NCBI RefSeq assembly: GCF_025950235.1
Contig: NZ_JAPDDT010000004.1
Coordinates: 62,001 to 126,000, forward strand
Length of the DNA: 64,000 bases
Origin: Luteolibacter arcticus
GTDB lineage: Bacteria; Verrucomicrobiota; Verrucomicrobiia; Verrucomicrobiales; Akkermansiaceae
Reading direction: 5' to 3'
Part shown: piece by piece, positions 8,438 to 19,500 of the stretch
Position numbering within the stretch: position 1 is the first letter of the stretch
Layout: every line of letters begins with the position of its first letter
Translations under genes and position numbers: made by a program
The notes under the pieces: model-generated
Told to the model about the DNA's origin: nothing
The model's input: only the letters and a program-made list of their open reading frames with translations
The model's database searches: none

Positions 8438-11400
8438 TCAGGGCTGCTCGACCCTGAGCCGCACGAAGCGGCGCGGCTGCTGGGACACGACGGGAAGACG
8501 GCGTGTGACCGTCTCGGTGAGCCCATCGGGGTTCGGCGCGCTTTCCTCACTGCCCACCCATGCCGGGGTGGCATCAGCCCAGCCGCCGACCGTGGTCGAA
8601 ATCTCTTCGTGGTAATCGAGATCGTGGCTGCCCAGCAAACGGCGGTAGCGGAAGACGAGGTGGGGAGATCCGCTGAAGGTCTCGATGGCAGCCACTGGCA
8701 AGCCACTGCGGCTGGAGATGAAGGGATCCATGCCGAACGCGAACTCGAGGAGGTTGGCCACGCCATCGTGATCGACATCGCCGGACGAACTGCCGAGGGC
8801 ATCGTCCTCGATCTCCCCGAGAGTAAAGCGGAGCGCCTGCCAGCGGTCGAAACCTTCACCGGCCGGAATGCGGATGCCGGTGGACTCGCTGCCGGTAGCA
8901 AGGCCGCTGGTGAGATCGTGGCCTTCGGGAATGGTGAAGACGGAGACGATCTGGCCGGTCAGGCGGTCGCGTTGTTCGAAGCGGCGAACCCCGGCGGGAA
9001 GATTGTTAGGGATCATCGTCCCCCAACGGCTCGCTTGCCCCGCGACTTCGGATTGATAGAAAGGCGCGTAGTTCGAATCAACGCCCGCGCCGCTATCCTC
9101 GACCGGGGTGGCGGCGAGCGGCGATGTGAGGCCGGCTGCATCGGTATAGAGAACCATGAAATTCCGCGCGATGGCCGCGGAGTCGCCGTGAAGCGCGGAA
9201 CCCTCCGCGCTGCCCGTGCCGAAGGAACGGACCTGGGCAGAGCCGGCGGAAGTCAGGAAATGGAAAGGCACGTCGCCGCCATTGCCATCGTTGAGCAGGA
9301 TCCGCGGACGCACGGCATTGCCCGGGGTGAAGCGGATGTTGCCGGTCGGCTCGATCACGAACCAGCCGGTGTGGCTGCCATCGGCGCCCGTGGTGAATTC
9401 GCCGTGGCGGACACCGAGGTCACCGGGGAGGAAGCGCGGCGAAGCGGTGCTACGCACGAAGGGCCCGGCATTCCCCGTGGCGAAGATCATGTTCCCCGCG
9501 CCATCGGTTTCCGGCGGGTCCTCATCGGTGACCATCTGCTGGGCGTAGCGATAGGTGGCGGAGGGCAGCAAGCCATCGATGCGCAACAGGCTGGCATGGG
9601 GAACCCGCAGCGTATTCGCCGGGTAGGCACCCTGGATGAAGGACGGCATCACGAGTGAAGCCAATCCTGCGACACGCGTGGGGAAAGCGTGGCTGGTGCC
9701 GGTCAAGCCGCTGGCGGACGCCGTGAGCGTGTAAAGTCCGGGCGTCGGGAAAACGAGGTCATTGAAGGTCGCGACTCCGTTCACCGCGGCGCGAGTAACA
9801 GTACCACCAAGCACGCCGGGCTGACCGGCGATGGCGAGCGTGATCACACCGCTGAAATTCTCCGCGACGACATCGTTGCGGCCGAGCGCGTGGACGATGA
9901 CCGGCGAGGCCACCGACCCAGCCTGGGCTGTAGCAGGCGCGGTCGCGATGGCAAGGGACTCGGCAATGACCGGCCCGGCGGTGACCTGGATCTCATCCAG
10001 CCGGAGCTGCGCACGCGAACCGCTGGTGCCACTACGGAAATAGTACTTCCAGCGCAGCTCCACGAGCGGCTGGTTGTCCGCGGCGGCCGGCAGCGATACC
10101 GGGCCGAGCACGGTGGAGTGAGCGGCGTTGGCGTTGCGGACATACTCCACGGGCGCGCCGCCAGCACCGGGGACATCGAGGAAAGCGGTGACGTTGCCGA
10201 TGCGATACTGCAGGCGAATGCCGTAGTCGCGTTCGTTCGGCGCGACCGTGCCGCCGGTCCAGCGGACCCGGATGTCCTGGCTGCCGCGGGTGTCCAGAGC
10301 GAGCACGGCGGCCCCGACAAAGCCAGCTCCCGGAGTGGTCTGCGGTCTACCGGTATTGATAAAGCCGATGCCGGGCAAGCCGAGGCCATTGATGCGGCTG
10401 CGGTCGGTCAGATTGAAGGGAAGCGTCCACGGCAGGTCCATCGGCGTGGCAAGAACCGGGTCCGGCAGATCGGTCTGGAAGAAGCGCATGCTCGGCGGCG
10501 CCGTTCCAGCGGGCTCGTTCGAATTCCAGCGCGACAGCGCATACGGGCCTTCCGTGGCGAGCGGGTGGGTTACCTGGAAATCCGCTGAGGTCAGGGCGCT
10601 CCACGTGGTGCCGGAGCGGAGCCGCGCTTTGACCGTGGTATTGCCATTGAGGACGATGGACGGGACCGAGGTCTGGACGAGCGAAAGATCGAAGCGGAGG
10701 TCGGTGCTGTTGGCGCTCGACTGATGGATCTCCACCGCGATCACGTTGTTGTCGGCGACCAGGAGATTCGGAGGGATCGCGTAGTTGTAAACCGTTAGCT
10801 TATCTCCCGCGACGTTGCTGGCGGCGAGGGTGGTGTAGCCGACGGTGCCGGTGGGCATGTTCGAGCGGGCGACTTCGGTGCCGTTCAGATAAACGACCGC
10901 GCCATCGTCGCGAACGAGACCCAGCGTCAGGCCGGTGACGGTGGCAGGATTGGCGACGCTGAAGGTTTTCCGGAAGTAGGTGGTGCGATACTTGTCACTG
11001 GCGGACGGCCCGTAGCTGACGATGCTGGCTTCGTCGCCGGTGCCGTATCCAAGGGGCGCAGTCCCGATGGCCCAGCCACTGTCGCTGTAGGCGGTAGTGT
11101 GCCAACTGGCCGCGGGGAGTGATCCGATGTCGCGATAGCGCCAGGTCGAGCCCATCGGAATGAATGTGGTGGAGGTGGCAACAGCGGAAAGCGCCGCCGA
11201 AGAAATACCCCCACCGGGCAAGCGTGGATCCGACCCGTCGAGCGTGAAATAAATCGTGCCGCTTCCCGCAGTGATGGGGACCGCCTGGCCCTTTGAAACA
11301 CTGCCACCGTGTTGGCTAAGCACGGGCGGGTCGATGGCCGGATAGAAGCTGCGGTTGCGCAGCATCGTGAAGAGATTGGCGGTGCGCTGCGGAAAGAGCC

Positions 11401-14400
11401 CGGTGCGGATGGTTTGCGCGGCGCTCTCCCAGTTGGCCGGCGTGCGATAGCCCCAGCGGGCGCACTCGGCGATCAAGCTGTCCTGGACTTCCGCCATCCG
11501 GGCATTGAGCCGCGCAAGATTGCGGTCCGGAGTAAGCGCACCGTTGTTGAAGAAGTGGCGGTGGATGCGGTCGGCAAGCAGGATCTTGAAGTCGGGATGT
11601 CCTTCGGTGACGAGAGCTCCGAAAAGACCGCCTGGACCCGCCGTGGCAGTGGTGTCGAGATTGAGGGCGGAGGTGCGGAGGAAGCCGTCGGCATCGGCCA
11701 ACCAGAACTTGAAGCCGGGGCCGGGATCGATCGGGCCGGCGCAGCGGTATTCGCTTTCACAGTTGCCGTAGAACCACAGCAGCATGAAGTCGATCAGGTG
11801 GGGAACATCGAGACGGCCCTTCACCGCGACATAGGAATTCCGATTGGCGCGGACGGTGTCCCATGAGGCGCGATGCTCGGGGTCGGGCGTGCCGGTGACG
11901 AAATTCGCGCCGTCGTTATCGTTGCCTCTGACCACCATGTAGTCGTCATCCGGACCACCGAGGTAGTCGGAGAGGAAATCATCATCGAGGCGCTCGTGGG
12001 CATTGTATTGGCCCCAGTAAGTGCCGTTCACGTAGACGTGGACGAAGCGGCCATGGGGATTGAGGCTGCCCATTTCGAGCATCGTGTCCTCGACGAAGCG
12101 GTTGGCCATGTAGAAGCCGCGGTCCACCATGTCGTGGTTGCCGGCGGTGAGGTCGAGGGTGTTGATTTCGTCGTGGGCAGCCATGCCCCGGTCGAAGCCG
12201 CGGAATAGCGGTGACTCGAGTTTGCTCGCGCCGTAGTCCGAGCGGAAGTTTACCCGATAGCTCTTCTTCGCAAAGTTCGTCCACGAGCCGCCGAAGCGGG
12301 TCAGGCCCGCATTGACCTGCAGCGGCGGCGAGCCATCGGGCAGCATCACCTCGATCGAGGCGGGCCGCTCGTTGTAGTCATCGGGAAGAACGGGGACGCT
12401 CAGACAGATGGTCGGGAGCTGGGTCAAGCTGCTCCGGAGCCGAGTGGAAAGCACCCCCTGGGTGTAGGTAGAGTTCATCAGCGGCGAACTCATCACGCTG
12501 TCGCGGAAGACGTAGGTGTGGGTCACCGAGGGCGACGCGTGGTAGCCGCTGCGGCGGACGGCGGCACGCACGGTCACGCTTCCATTGACCGCGATGGGTC
12601 CGGCATAAGGGATGGCAGGCTCGGAGCCATCGGTCGAATATACGAGCTGCGCGGCAGGATCCGACTTGCTGAGCGTCAGCGAAAACGGCGTGTCACGGAA
12701 ACCTCGGCTGTGGCTAAAGACGGGCGGCTGCAGCCAACCCGAAAGCGCAGTGCCGAGGTTATGCTCGCGCGGCGATGGTTCGAGGAAACCGAGCGTGCCA
12801 GCACGGGCTCGGCCATACGCAAGATCATCGAATTGAGCGGGATAGTTCGCAATGGAATCGACGATGCTTCCATTCGGCGCTGCGAGGACGACGGCCTCGC
12901 CACCCGCAGAAAGACTGAAGGTGGTGTGGAGGTTACCGGCGGGATCGACGGGCGTGTCGCTATCCGAAGTGAAGACAATCAGGTGGCCGTTCGCCGGAAT
13001 GACGGTGCCTGCGGGGAAGGTCCATTTCAGCGGAGTCGCTGTCGTGTCGCTCAAGCCGTAGTTCGCGAGATTGAATGGTGTGCCGTTCGGGTTATGGAGT
13101 TCGATCCAGTCGGGCTCCTGCCGATAGCCGTCGCTGAGAGAAAAGCGGTTGGCGGCGACGAACTCGCTGATGCGTGGCGGAAGCGACTGGCCATTGACGA
13201 CGACCGTGACGGCGCGCGTGACCACGACGTCGTGATTCTTTCCAACCAGCAGGTACTCCGTCGTGGCGGTGGGTGAAACCACGAGGGAGCCCGCACCTTG
13301 CGGATTCACGTAAAAGCCAGCGGAGCCGACACCGGGATAAAGGGACAGCTCGCGGAGTCCCTCCTCCTGCCAAGCCAGCGTGGACGATTGACCGGACGTG
13401 ATCTGCGCAGGCGTGGCGGTGAAGCCAGTGAGCCCTGTCTCGGCGGCGGTGAGACCGAAGGCCTGCACCTCACGCAAGCGCAGCCACCATTCGGTGCCGC
13501 CGGTGGCTGACGTACGTTCCTTGTTCTCCAGCCCGATCCGGACGTAGCGCGCGTTCACGGGACCTGGCAAGGCGATGTCAAAAATCGCCGAGGTGCCGCT
13601 CAGGTGCTTGGAGTAAACCGAATTGCGGTTCTCATCGAAAAGCCGAACGGTCGCATGGGCGAGCCGCTTCTGATGGTCGGCACTGTCGAAGGCAATCGCG
13701 CGGATGCTGTAGAGCGAACGGACCTGGCCGAGGTCGGTCTCCCAGTAGCCATCGACGGTCTGCGTGGTGGTCTCGGTGAAGGTCGCGTGGTTGCCGTCGT
13801 TGGCGAGGGAGGGCGATGGCAGGTTGTCGGTCAGGCGCACCATGTAGGCGGGCGTACCGAGGGCATAATTGGTGCCCGTCAGCACGCTGACGCCAGCGAA
13901 CGAAACAATGCGGTCGCCGTAGCTGTTGAGCGCGTTGTTTTCGAGTCCGATGCGGAGGTAACGGGCGCCCGCGGTGCCGGCAGGAATGTCGAAGCCCCAC
14001 GTGCCACCAACCCCCGGATGGGAAACGGAGGTTGTAGCCAGGGTGTTAGAGTTGGCGTCGAGCAACCGCAGCGTGAGTCCCCCGAGACGGGCCGATGCGG
14101 CATCGGCGCGGGCAACCAATTCGACGCGCCGCACCGGACGACTGCGGTCAAGGGTGAGCAGCCAATAGCTGTTCGAGAGGTTCTGCGTTTCGCTGAATGT
14201 AGCCGCATTGGCATCGATCGCGAGGGCCGCGGTATTGGTGCCGTTGGTGGACGATTGGGTGACCGTGGCGATCGAGGTAAGGTCGAGCGGGCCGACGGCG
14301 GGCGACGGGTCCCCGAGGACGCGCCAATCGGCCAGGGCAATGCGATGATCCCCCACCCCGTTCGTTTGTCCGGCGGGAAGATCGAGCCGAAGCAAACGGG

Positions 14401-15844
14401 CATCGATCCCAGCCGGCAGGAAGACCGCCCAAGTGCCCCCGGGTTCGACGGCAGTGATGGTGGTCTCGAAGAGAAGCTGGTCACGAAGCCCGAAGACGCG
14501 GAGGCGGACGCCATTGAGAATGCCCGCGTAGGCGGCTCCAGCCGGCGCGACGAGCTCGATCCGGCTGGCCCGGACATAGCGGTCCAGTTCCAGTTCCAGG
14601 AACGAGCCGGGGCTATTGGCGGTCTCGGTGAAGGTGGTGGGATTGCCATCGATGACCTGCGGCGTGGCAGTGGCCATCGCCAGCAGGTTGAGCGGCTGGT
14701 GCGGCGGAATGGTCGCGGGATCCGCCGTGTCAAAGGTCCAGGTGAAGATGGAACTGCGTCCGGCTTGGTCGGTGACTTCAGCACGGGCGTTGTAGAAGTG
14801 GTTTGTCAGAAGCGTGGCGGACGAGCTGACCGTGCGGCTCGTCGCGGTGCCGTCAATGGTGAGCGTCGGTGTGATGTCGGCGTTGTTGAGGAACAGCCGG
14901 ATATTGCCCGGCGCGAGGGCGTTGGGCGCGACCGTGCTGACGTTGAAGCCAAGACCGCCGTTGAGCGGGTGAAAGGTGGTCTTGTCCGCCGGGGTGAGAC
15001 TCCCGACCAGCGGCGGACGATCGATTGGCGCGACGAGCAACGAAGCGGGCTTTGTGCCGGTGGCGAGGGCATTGATGTGGGACTGCTCGAGCGCGGTGGT
15101 GAAGATCGCGAAGTCATCGAGCCGGCCTTTCATCACGTTGCCCGGGCTGTCGAGCATTTGGCCCAGCAGGACCTCCGTCCAATCGTTGGTCAGAGCCGCG
15201 GCACCGGAGCTTGAGGTGACGGGTTGGCCGTTGATCCAGATCTCTTTGGTGCCGCCATTCTTGACGAGAGCGATGTGGTTCCATTGCTGCCAATTCAGGC
15301 CCGGCACCGAGCTACTCGGAATGGAAAGCCGCTGGGACGGGATGGCGCAACAGCCCGAGTGGTCGAAGAAGATCGTGCCGTCACTCCACGGCATGTGGCT
15401 TTGAAAGCCTCGATTCCCGGAGGCGGCGGAGCGGAACCAGACCGTGGAGGAACTGCCGATGGAGGCGTCCCAGCGCTGCCAGAAAACCACGCTGATCTTG
15501 TCGCCGGTGAGATTGCGCTGATTCAGCAGCCCCATGAAGGCGGCATCGGTGATGCGTGCGGAGCTGTTGCCGGCGGTGCCGAAGTTCATGGCGCGGTCAC
15601 CGGCTTGGCCACTGCGTCCACCGCCATCCGCGCTGTAAGCGGTGTTCCCTTGGAAGGCGATGGTGGTGCCCGCAACGACGTCGGCGGATTGGCTCGGCAC
15701 CGCGGTGCTGTCGAAGTCCCAAATGCCAAGCGCATCATCAGGATCCACGGGAGGAACGGACTGCGCCCGCAAGGGGGCCATGCCGTTGAGAACGAGCAAG
15801 CAGCCGGCGAGGATGCCACGGGCCAAGGAACGGAAGGACTTCAC
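8438..15844 (-). CDS. Giant secreted multidomain protein: LamG, discoidin-like, lamin-tail, CotH kinase-like
   Basis: 2,468 residues with signal peptide (GILAGCLLVLNGMAPLRAQ). Domains in order, positions approximate: LamG-type sandwich 40-260; three F5/8-type-C-like modules 370-800, each with the 'NDGNHATFTET...WETDLG' pattern; lamin-tail domain 880-1000 (EFVAANRFSLSDGYRQEPDW, then WIELHNP); chitobiase C-terminal-like 1015-1110 (VYSTDGSEP); CotH kinase-like 1140-1480 (RFGGSWTNFAKKSYRVNFR); a second chitobiase-like segment (IYFTLDGSDPR); a galactose-binding-like module 1560-1720 (LGLVRDDGAVVYLNGTEV); and a C-terminal module with DVDHDGVANLLEFAFGMDP ending FVRLRVEQP. CotH domains are atypical protein kinases in spore coats; in Verrucomicrobiota this architecture is recurrent but its job is unknown. 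It stands alone, with about 570 bp of free sequence upstream. Confidence 0.85.
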   Translation of the reverse strand: MKSFRSLARGILAGCLLVLNGMAPLRAQSVPPVDPDDALGIWDFDSTAVPSQSADVVAGTTIAFQGNTAYSADGGGRSGQAGDRAMNFGTAGNSSARITDAAFMGLLNQRNLTGDKISVVFWQRWDASIGSSSTVWFRSAASGNRGFQSHMPWSDGTIFFDHSGCCAIPSQRLSIPSSSVPGLNWQQWNHIALVKNGGTKEIWINGQPVTSSSGAAALTNDWTEVLLGQMLDSPGNVMKGRLDDFAIFTTALEQSHINALATGTKPASLLVAPIDRPPLVGSLTPADKTTFHPLNGGLGFNVSTVAPNALAPGNIRLFLNNADITPTLTIDGTATSRTVSSSATLLTNHFYNARAEVTDQAGRSSIFTWTFDTADPATIPPHQPLNLLAMATATPQVIDGNPTTFTETANSPGSFLELELDRYVRASRIELVAPAGAAYAGILNGVRLRVFGLRDQLLFETTITAVEPGGTWAVFLPAGIDARLLRLDLPAGQTNGVGDHRIALADWRVLGDPSPAVGPLDLTSIATVTQSSTNGTNTAALAIDANAATFSETQNLSNSYWLLTLDRSRPVRRVELVARADAASARLGGLTLRLLDANSNTLATTSVSHPGVGGTWGFDIPAGTAGARYLRIGLENNALNSYGDRIVSFAGVSVLTGTNYALGTPAYMVRLTDNLPSPSLANDGNHATFTETTTQTVDGYWETDLGQVRSLYSIRAIAFDSADHQKRLAHATVRLFDENRNSVYSKHLSGTSAIFDIALPGPVNARYVRIGLENKERTSATGGTEWWLRLREVQAFGLTAAETGLTGFTATPAQITSGQSSTLAWQEEGLRELSLYPGVGSAGFYVNPQGAGSLVVSPTATTEYLLVGKNHDVVVTRAVTVVVNGQSLPPRISEFVAANRFSLSDGYRQEPDWIELHNPNGTPFNLANYGLSDTTATPLKWTFPAGTVIPANGHLIVFTSDSDTPVDPAGNLHTTFSLSAGGEAVVLAAPNGSIVDSIANYPAQFDDLAYGRARAGTLGFLEPSPREHNLGTALSGWLQPPVFSHSRGFRDTPFSLTLSKSDPAAQLVYSTDGSEPAIPYAGPIAVNGSVTVRAAVRRSGYHASPSVTHTYVFRDSVMSSPLMNSTYTQGVLSTRLRSSLTQLPTICLSVPVLPDDYNERPASIEVMLPDGSPPLQVNAGLTRFGGSWTNFAKKSYRVNFRSDYGASKLESPLFRGFDRGMAAHDEINTLDLTAGNHDMVDRGFYMANRFVEDTMLEMGSLNPHGRFVHVYVNGTYWGQYNAHERLDDDFLSDYLGGPDDDYMVVRGNDNDGANFVTGTPDPEHRASWDTVRANRNSYVAVKGRLDVPHLIDFMLLWFYGNCESEYRCAGPIDPGPGFKFWLADADGFLRTSALNLDTTATAGPGGLFGALVTEGHPDFKILLADRIHRHFFNNGALTPDRNLARLNARMAEVQDSLIAECARWGYRTPANWESAAQTIRTGLFPQRTANLFTMLRNRSFYPAIDPPVLSQHGGSVSKGQAVPITAGSGTIYFTLDGSDPRLPGGGISSAALSAVATSTTFIPMGSTWRYRDIGSLPAASWHTTAYSDSGWAIGTAPLGYGTGDEASIVSYGPSASDKYRTTYFRKTFSVANPATVTGLTLGLVRDDGAVVYLNGTEVARSNMPTGTVGYTTLAASNVAGDKLTVYNYAIPPNLLVADNNVIAVEIHQSSANSTDLRFDLSLVQTSVPSIVLNGNTTVKARLRSGTTWSALTSADFQVTHPLATEGPYALSRWNSNEPAGTAPPSMRFFQTDLPDPVLATPMDLPWTLPFNLTDRSRINGLGLPGIGFINTGRPQTTPGAGFVGAAVLALDTRGSQDIRVRWTGGTVAPNERDYGIRLQYRIGNVTAFLDVPGAGGAPVEYVRNANAAHSTVLGPVSLPAAADNQPLVELRWKYYFRSGTSGSRAQLRLDEIQVTAGPVIAESLAIATAPATAQAGSVASPVIVHALGRNDVVAENFSGVITLAIAGQPGVLGGTVTRAAVNGVATFNDLVFPTPGLYTLTASASGLTGTSHAFPTRVAGLASLVMPSFIQGAYPANTLRVPHASLLRIDGLLPSATYRYAQQMVTDEDPPETDGAGNMIFATGNAGPFVRSTASPRFLPGDLGVRHGEFTTGADGSHTGWFVIEPTGNIRFTPGNAVRPRILLNDGNGGDVPFHFLTSAGSAQVRSFGTGSAEGSALHGDSAAIARNFMVLYTDAAGLTSPLAATPVEDSGAGVDSNYAPFYQSEVAGQASRWGTMIPNNLPAGVRRFEQRDRLTGQIVSVFTIPEGHDLTSGLATGSESTGIRIPAGEGFDRWQALRFTLGEIEDDALGSSSGDVDHDGVANLLEFAFGMDPFISSRSGLPVAAIETFSGSPHLVFRYRRLLGSHDLDYHEEISTTVGGWADATPAWVGSEESAPNPDGLTETVTRRLPVVSQQPRRFVRLRVEQP

Positions 15845-16421
15845 AGTTGGCTAAGACAGGGAATGAGCGAGGGCTCACCGAGGATCGTGGGTAATGCGAT
15901 CCGGCGCCTACGTTTCAGTCTGAACTCAGAAGGCCGACCGTAAAGAATCTTTTCCTACCCGAAAGATGACGATTCTTGCACTCGAATTCCAGAGGCCGGG
16001 ATTCGCTGGTGGCCTCTCAGAGTAGATCTCTCCCGAAATCGCGAAACGCACTCCTTCCGGCGAGCGATCCATCGAACGAAGGCGCAACTACCGCTCATTT
16101 CCCGGCAGTGAAGACGTCACGAAAGTCCGGCCATTGAGGCGCGGAGCCACACGGTGGAGGCACGGGTCATAAGATCAATTCGAAACGGTGGGACGGGACG
16201 CGGGACGGGAAGAGCGGTGCCTCTCAAGCGCATCGGCGGGGCAAGTAGCCTTCGCATCCTCCGGGGTGGAACCGCACGGCCGTTCCTCCAAGAACACGGC
16301 GGGAGAAAACATCCGACTCCGCCGCGAATTCGGAAGCGCTCGCGCTTATCCCCGCCGACAGGCAGCTCGATGATCCCACGCGCGGCAAGGCCGGGTCCGC
16401 ATGGGTCACGCGGTGGAAGCC
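15845..16421. other. Intergenic region upstream of the giant gene
   Basis: No coding frame that I can support in 577 bp. It should carry the promoter of the giant protein gene. A 7-bp inverted repeat (15943-15949 with 15971-15977, AAGAATC/GATTCTT) around a T-rich and A-rich core is the only visible structure; it could be an operator or a hairpin. Confidence 0.35.
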
Positions 16422-16532
16422 TCAACCCCGGCTGCCGCCCTGATGCTGGCCGTGCGAGATCTTGTCATCCTCAGCCGCGGCAAACAGCACTGAGGCGGTG
16501 GCAAGGAAAAGGCCAATGCCGAGGCGTTTCAT
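16422..16532 (-). CDS. Possible 36-residue secreted peptide
   Basis: ATG at 16532 opens a short frame that stops at TGA 16422. It encodes a well-formed signal peptide (MKRLGIGLFLATASVLFAAA) followed by a hydrophilic tail EDDKISHGQHQGGSRG. It begins 31 bp after the stop of the large beta-strand-repeat gene on the same strand, so it could be the last gene of that transcript. No clear ribosome-binding site is visible. The tail has two His and could bind metal, but nothing proves function; it may also be the 5' end of a decayed gene. Confidence 0.35.
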   Translation of the reverse strand: MKRLGIGLFLATASVLFAAAEDDKISHGQHQGGSRG

Positions 16533-16562
16533 GGAAAGGATGGTGGGTTGATTCGATGGTGG

Positions 16563-19500
16563 TCACTCCTCCACCTTCAACCGTGCGAACAATCTTCCGC
16601 CCACGGCAGCTACCCGCGGGATGGATACCGTGACTTGGTCCGGCGCGACGCCGTTCTCGCTCACTTGGACGGTGACGCCTTGCGCATCCGGCCCGGAACT
16701 GGTCGCGCCAATGACAACGTCCGTCCAACCCGTGAGTCCGGATCCCCACTGGATCCGCTCGTCGCCGTGATGAGCTTCGGCTTCGTCCTGCCGTTGGAAG
16801 GTGAATGTCAGGTGGGTGGCGCTGACCGAGAGCACGGGATTGCCCGAGACATCGGAATCCTGCGGATCGCCTGCGAGGTAGAACTCGAGCAAGTTGCTCA
16901 GCCCGTCATGATCCGCATCCTCAGTGGAGCTGCCCACCCCTTCGTTCAGCGCCCAGGTGGTGTAGGGGTTCGCGGGAAGTCCCGGAGCCTGGTCCGTCAC
17001 CTCAAGGGTGCCATCGACGGCAAGGCGGCTGATCTTCCAGTAAAGTCCCGAGCCAAGCGCCGGCAGATTGAAGGTGCCGAAGCTCCCAGCATAGCTGGTG
17101 GCGCTGAAGAGTTGGAAGGTATTACCCAGTTGGAAGGCGTCCGCGCCGATGGAGGTCACCGTGAGCGTGCCCCCGAAGGTCAGGGTGCTGACCCCGGAGA
17201 CCTTGTCGGACGACAACGTGGAACCGGTCCGCCCGATCTCCATCGCCACGGTGCCGGAGGTAGCAAGCGTCTGGTTGCCAAGCGTGAGCGTGCCAACGCC
17301 ACCGGCACCGGGGGCCAGCGTGCCACCGCTCTGCACCGTGACCGTGCCGCCAAGCGTTCCACCGCTTTGCACGGTGGTGGCGGTGTTACCCAGCGAACCG
17401 GTGACCCTCAAGGTGCCCCCGCTGATGGTGGTGGCCCCCGTATAGGTGCTGGCGTTGGACAAGGTCAGCGTGCCGCCTCCGGTCTTGGTCAGCTTGCTGG
17501 CACCATTGATGACGCCGGCGTAGGTGGTGGATGTCCCCAGGTTGCCGATCTTCCACTCACCACCGGTCTTGGAGTTGGCATTCAAGGTGCCGGCACCGGT
17601 CAATTCACCGAATTCACCGATCGCGCCGTTGGCATAGAGGCCCATGCTCCCATCAACGATCACCTTGGCATTCTGCAGCGCCACGGTGCCCCTGATGGTG
17701 ACGTCGTTCGCAGCCCTGAGCGTGCCTTGGTAGCCGGTCCAGTTGCCGTAGGCGGATTCCAGGATGATCGAGCGACCGGAGCCACTCACGCCGTAGCCGG
17801 AACCGTTGGTCAGGTTGACATAAGCGGCGGAGTTCCCCGTCATGCCACCCGAGAGCCAGTTGTGTTTGCCGTAGCTTCCACCGGTGGCATGGACCGTGTT
17901 GGTGCCGATGACGGTGATGTTGTCCTTGAAGCCGATATCGCCGTTGTCCGCCTGATATTGGGCCGCGGCGCGAAGCGTGGCTCCTCCACCCAGCGTGACG
18001 CTGGTCACATCCACCCAGTTGACGTTGTAGGAACCGTAGCGAATTTCCAGGGCCGCATTGGTCACGCTCAAGGCAGTGCCTGCTGCAAAGGTGCTGTTGA
18101 CGGTTTGCCGGACAATTCCGCCCTCAATGGCGAAAGGGCCGGTGAGCGTGTTGGCCGCGCCCAGGCCCAAGGTCCCGGCACCGGCCTTGGTGAGGCCGTC
18201 ATTGCCGGCAAGTACGACATTGATCGTAGCTGCCTGGTTGTTGACCGTGATCTTCGGACTACCACTGGTGACGTCGAGCGTGAGCGGTCCGCCGCTGCCG
18301 GTGTTGAGCGTCCAGTTGTGGGACGGTGTGGTATCGCCGAAGGCTAGGTGCCCGATGGTGCGCGCGCCATCGAGCGTGACGGTCGCATTCGCGGTCAGGT
18401 TCAGGGTGGCGAAGTTGGCGATCTTGTTGGCTCCGCTGGGGATGACGCCGCCGCTCCAGTTGCCCGTGGTCGCCCACGATCCGCCCGCTGGGTTGGTCCA
18501 AACGATGCCGGTGACATTGATCAGCAGGGTGGCGGTCGTGGAAGCGCTCGCCGGATCGGTCACCCGCACGGTGAAGCTGTTCAGGCCACTATCGCTATCC
18601 GCAGGCGTGCCAGAGAGCGCGCCACTCGAGGAGACGGTCAGCCACGCGGGCCCGCTGTCCTTGGAGAAGGTGAAGGTGTCACCCGCATCCACATCAGTGG
18701 CATCTGCTGCGATGCTGCCGCTGTATGCCGCATAGCAAACGGTGTCGGCCTTGGTGATCGGATTGGCGGTGAAGACCGGTGCGTCATTGGTGTTGGCCAC
18801 CGTGATCACCCATGCGGATTCCGCATAAGCACCCAGCGAGTCGGTCACGCGGATCACAAACTCGTTCACACCCACATCGTCATTTGTGGGGCTGCCGCTG
18901 ATCGCGCCATTCGCGGCGACGGTCAACCAGGAGGGACCACTTTGCCTGCTGAAGGTCAGCGTTTCCCCCGCGTCCACGTCGCTGGCCTCACTTGCAATCG
19001 AGACGCTGAAGGCGGCGTCTTCGGTGGTGTTGGTGCTGGCCAGTGCATTGAGCGTGGGAGCCTGGTTGACCCGTGTGACGGTGACCGAGACGGTCGCGGT
19101 GGACGTGCCGTTCCCACCATCGGCAATGGTGTAGGTGAAGCTGTCGGGGCCCATGTAACCGGCGGCCGGAGTGTAGGTCACGTTGCTGCCGGAGATGGCC
19201 ACGCTGCCGTGGGCCCCTTGGGTGACGGCAAGCAGCGAAAGGATGTCGCCATCGGCATCGGTGTCATTCGCCATCACGGGGAAGTTGCCCACCGTGTCCT
19301 TCTGGATCGCGAAGCTGTCGTTCAACGCCAGCGGTGGAGCGCCGACACGGATGGTGCCGTTCACCGCGAGGTTGCCGGTTTCCCAGACCAGACCTGGGGA
19401 AAGGGACGGCAGCGTGATGCTGCCGAGGGTGCCCGTATAGGTCGTGGCGGAGAAGAGCTGGAAGGTATCCCCGGCCAGCAGCGCACTACTGCCGGTGTTC

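Noticed and set aside
13604-15214. 536-residue plus-strand frame opposite the giant CotH gene
   Set aside because: Antisense shadow: Arg/Gly/Glu-rich without domain signatures, while the minus strand encodes recognised domains throughout.
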